Assembly (NCBI GenBank): GCA_946560065.1
Contig: CAMNUE010000013.1
Coordinates: 1 to 43,737 of the forward strand
Source: an uncultured bacterium
GTDB lineage: Bacteria > Bacillota_I > Bacilli_A > RF39 > UBA660
DNA: 43,737 bases
Reading direction: 5' to 3'
The notes under the pieces are model-generated. The model was given only the letters and a program-made list of their open reading frames with translations. It was not told the origin of the DNA and searched no databases. Both the position numbers and the translations under genes were made by a program. The stretch's first letter is position 1. The number at the start of each line of letters is the position of its first letter. Positions 42,496 to 43,737 of this stretch are shown piece by piece.

Positions 42496-43431
42496 ATGAC
42501 TGTTGTATCAATGAATTATTTATTAGAAGCAGGTGTTCAATTTGGACATCAAAAGAGAAGATGGAATCCAAAAATGAAGGAATATATCTTCACTACAAGA
42601 GATGATATTTATATTATCGATTTACAAAAAACTGTAAAGAAATTAGAAGAAGCTTATGAAGCTATGAAAGAAATCGCTGCAAATGAAGGAAAAGTATTAT
42701 TTGTAGGAACTAAGAAACAAGCTCAAGAAGCTGCTGAAGAATGTGCTACTAGAACTAACATGTATTTCGTAAATGAAAGATGGTTAGGTGGTACATTAAC
42801 TAACTTCAAGACTATCCGTTCAAGAATTAGAAGAATGGAAGATATTGAAAAAATGGAAACTGATGGTACTTTTGAAGCTTTACCTAAAAAAGAAGTTATC
42901 CAAATTAGAAAAGAATATGAGAAATTAAATAAAAACTTAAGAGGAATTCGTGATATGAAGAGAATGCCTCAAGCTATGGTAATTGTTGATCCTCGTAAAG
43001 AAGAAATTGCAATTAAAGAAGCTCGTATTTTAGGAATTCCAGTATTCGGTATTGTAGATACTAATTGTGATCCTGATATGGTTGATTATGTTATTCCTGG
43101 TAATGATGATGCTGTTCGTTCAGTTAAGTTGTTAATTGGAGCTTTAACTAATGCTATTGCTGAAGTTAATGGAAATGATGTAATCGATTATGTAAGCGAA
43201 GATGATAAAGCTAAAGCAGAAAAAAGAGCTCAAAAGAAAGAAAATGCTAAAGAAGAAAAAGTAGAAGTAGTTGAAGAAGTAAAAGAAGAAAATAAAGAAG
43301 AAGTTGAAACTACTAATGAAGATTTAGATTCATTAACTTTAGCTGATTTAAAAGCAAAAGCAAAAGATGCTGGAGTTAAAGGATATTCTACAATGAAAAA
43401 AGCTGAATTAATCGAATCTTTAACTAAATAA
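42496..43431 (+). CDS. rpsB: Ribosomal protein S2 with Rho_N/SAP-like C-terminal extension
   Basis: 311 residues; uS2 normally has about 230-260. The core is normal: [72 protein letters not shown]. After about residue 232 an acidic/Lys-rich linker leads to [20 protein letters not shown] plus [13 protein letters not shown] (about 276-311), a Rho_N/SAP-like motif matching the RplT tail. The SD is AAGGAG at 42480-42485. It stands in the usual place before tsf, with a terminator between. The extension may bind RNA near the mRNA exit side where S2 sits (inference). Confidence 0.95.
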   Translation: MTVVSMNYLLEAGVQFGHQKRRWNPKMKEYIFTTRDDIYIIDLQKTVKKLEEAYEAMKEIAANEGKVLFVGTKKQAQEAAEECATRTNMYFVNERWLGGTLTNFKTIRSRIRRMEDIEKMETDGTFEALPKKEVIQIRKEYEKLNKNLRGIRDMKRMPQAMVIVDPRKEEIAIKEARILGIPVFGIVDTNCDPDMVDYVIPGNDDAVRSVKLLIGALTNAIAEVNGNDVIDYVSEDDKAKAEKRAQKKENAKEEKVEVVEEVKEENKEEVETTNEDLDSLTLADLKAKAKDAGVKGYSTMKKAELIESLTK

Positions 43432-43444
43432 TTAAGTTTACTTT

Positions 43445-43472
43445 AAAAGGGATGGTTTACTCATTCCTTTTT
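43445..43472 (+). terminator. Terminator between rpsB and tsf
   Basis: AAAAGGGATG (43445-43454) and CATTCCTTTT (43462-43471), one G-U pair, loop of 7, T-run. Confidence 0.75.
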
Positions 43473-43507
43473 AGTAGATTTTTCTTTTTAAAATAGGAAA
43501 AATAAGA

Positions 43508-43513
43508 TATAAT
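43508..43513 (+). promoter_or_regulatory. -10 element of a probable tsf promoter
   Basis: TATAAT at 43508-43513, 33 bp before the tsf start; no clear -35. With the preceding terminator it suggests separate transcription of tsf. Confidence 0.45.
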
Positions 43514-43546
43514 ATAAGTGTTTAGTATTATGAAGGAGGAAAAACA

Positions 43547-43737
43547 ATGTTTAAAGCAAGTGATGTAAAAGAACTAAGAGAAAAAACTGGTGCTGGAATG
43601 ATGGATTGTAAAAAAGCACTAGAAGCATGTGAAGGAGATATGGACAAAGCAATCGATTGGTTGAGAGAAAAAGGTATTGCTAAAGCAGCTAAAAAAGAGA
43701 GCAGAATCGCTGCTGAAGGTTTATGTCAAATTAAAGC
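43547..43737 (+). CDS. tsf: Elongation factor Ts, 5' part (cut by the window edge)
   Basis: 63 residues visible. [27 protein letters not shown] N-terminus (here [20 protein letters not shown]) followed by [29 protein letters not shown] is the EF-Ts UBA-like and start of core domain. EF-Ts exchanges GDP for GTP on EF-Tu. SD AAGGAGGAAA before the ATG. The rest lies outside. Confidence 0.95.
   Translation, partial: MFKASDVKELREKTGAGMMDCKKALEACEGDMDKAIDWLREKGIAKAAKKESRIAAEGLCQIK

Noticed and set aside
1..43737. CRISPR array or cas genes
   Set aside because: No evenly spaced direct repeats of 23-40 bp and no cas-like proteins were seen.

Overview
The window is a low-GC (roughly 30 %), AT-codon-rich piece of a Firmicutes-type chromosome. 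It has a cell wall (D,D-carboxypeptidase, sortase, two LPXTG-type proteins). It uses TGA as an ordinary stop, for example at 12719-12721 and 15038-15040. It carries a single-chain class II GlyRS, an archaeal/eukaryotic-type short ProRS, a T-box and a ribosomal L20-type leader. This fits an uncultured gut lineage of Bacilli/Mollicutes relatives with standard code 11. That placement is inference from gene types; no 16S gene is present.

Layout. 1-3616 is the right end of a prophage: a tetranucleotide repeat, three tandem paralogous tail/appendage proteins, holin, a small acidic ORF, a CHAP endolysin, a small hypothetical and an HNH nuclease. 3617-3954 holds no protein gene, but it has a well-formed promoter, a probable three-hairpin small RNA of about 120 nt and a strong terminator. 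3955-11527 is a surface-matrix operon: a giant VWA protein, an InlB-repeat/isopeptide-type surface protein, two SipW-dependent TasA/BsaA-like matrix subunits flanking a SipW signal peptidase, and an LPNTG-anchored partner. 11597-13359 adds a second, multi-membrane-segment signal peptidase translationally coupled to a DUF5305-like protein. 13456-15040 encodes two related membrane proteins of unknown role. dxs (15097-16953) and a paralogue of the giant VWA protein (17083-20055) follow.

20102-30370 is mixed housekeeping: proS, a D,D-carboxypeptidase with KNG instead of KTG, a metallophosphoesterase with an altered motif III, a COG2509 flavoprotein, a membrane cyclophilin, a 1123-residue fibro-slime/LPTTG adhesin and an anchored GDPD. 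30541-40834 has an ABC exporter, a T-box-controlled LOG-glyS operon, a coiled-coil protein, a 618-residue HExxH protein, a class I amidotransferase-like hydrolase coupled to a class C-like sortase, a tandem GNAT and a divergent laccase-domain protein. 40857-43737 is the translation cluster: L20-type leader, infC (apparent ATC start), rpmI, rplT, rpsB and the start of tsf. RplT and RpsB both end in a Rho_N/SAP-like tail.

How the parts fit. The SipW peptidases would process the TasA/BsaA-like subunits, the LPNTG protein could tie the fibre to the wall, and the sortase at 37959 would attach the LPNTG and LPTTG proteins. The VWA and InlB-repeat proteins lack a sorting signal and probably stay membrane-tethered or are secreted. 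The most notable candidates are this composite surface-matrix system, the intergenic small RNA, the non-ATG infC start, the very short T-box, and the shared C-terminal domain on two ribosomal proteins.
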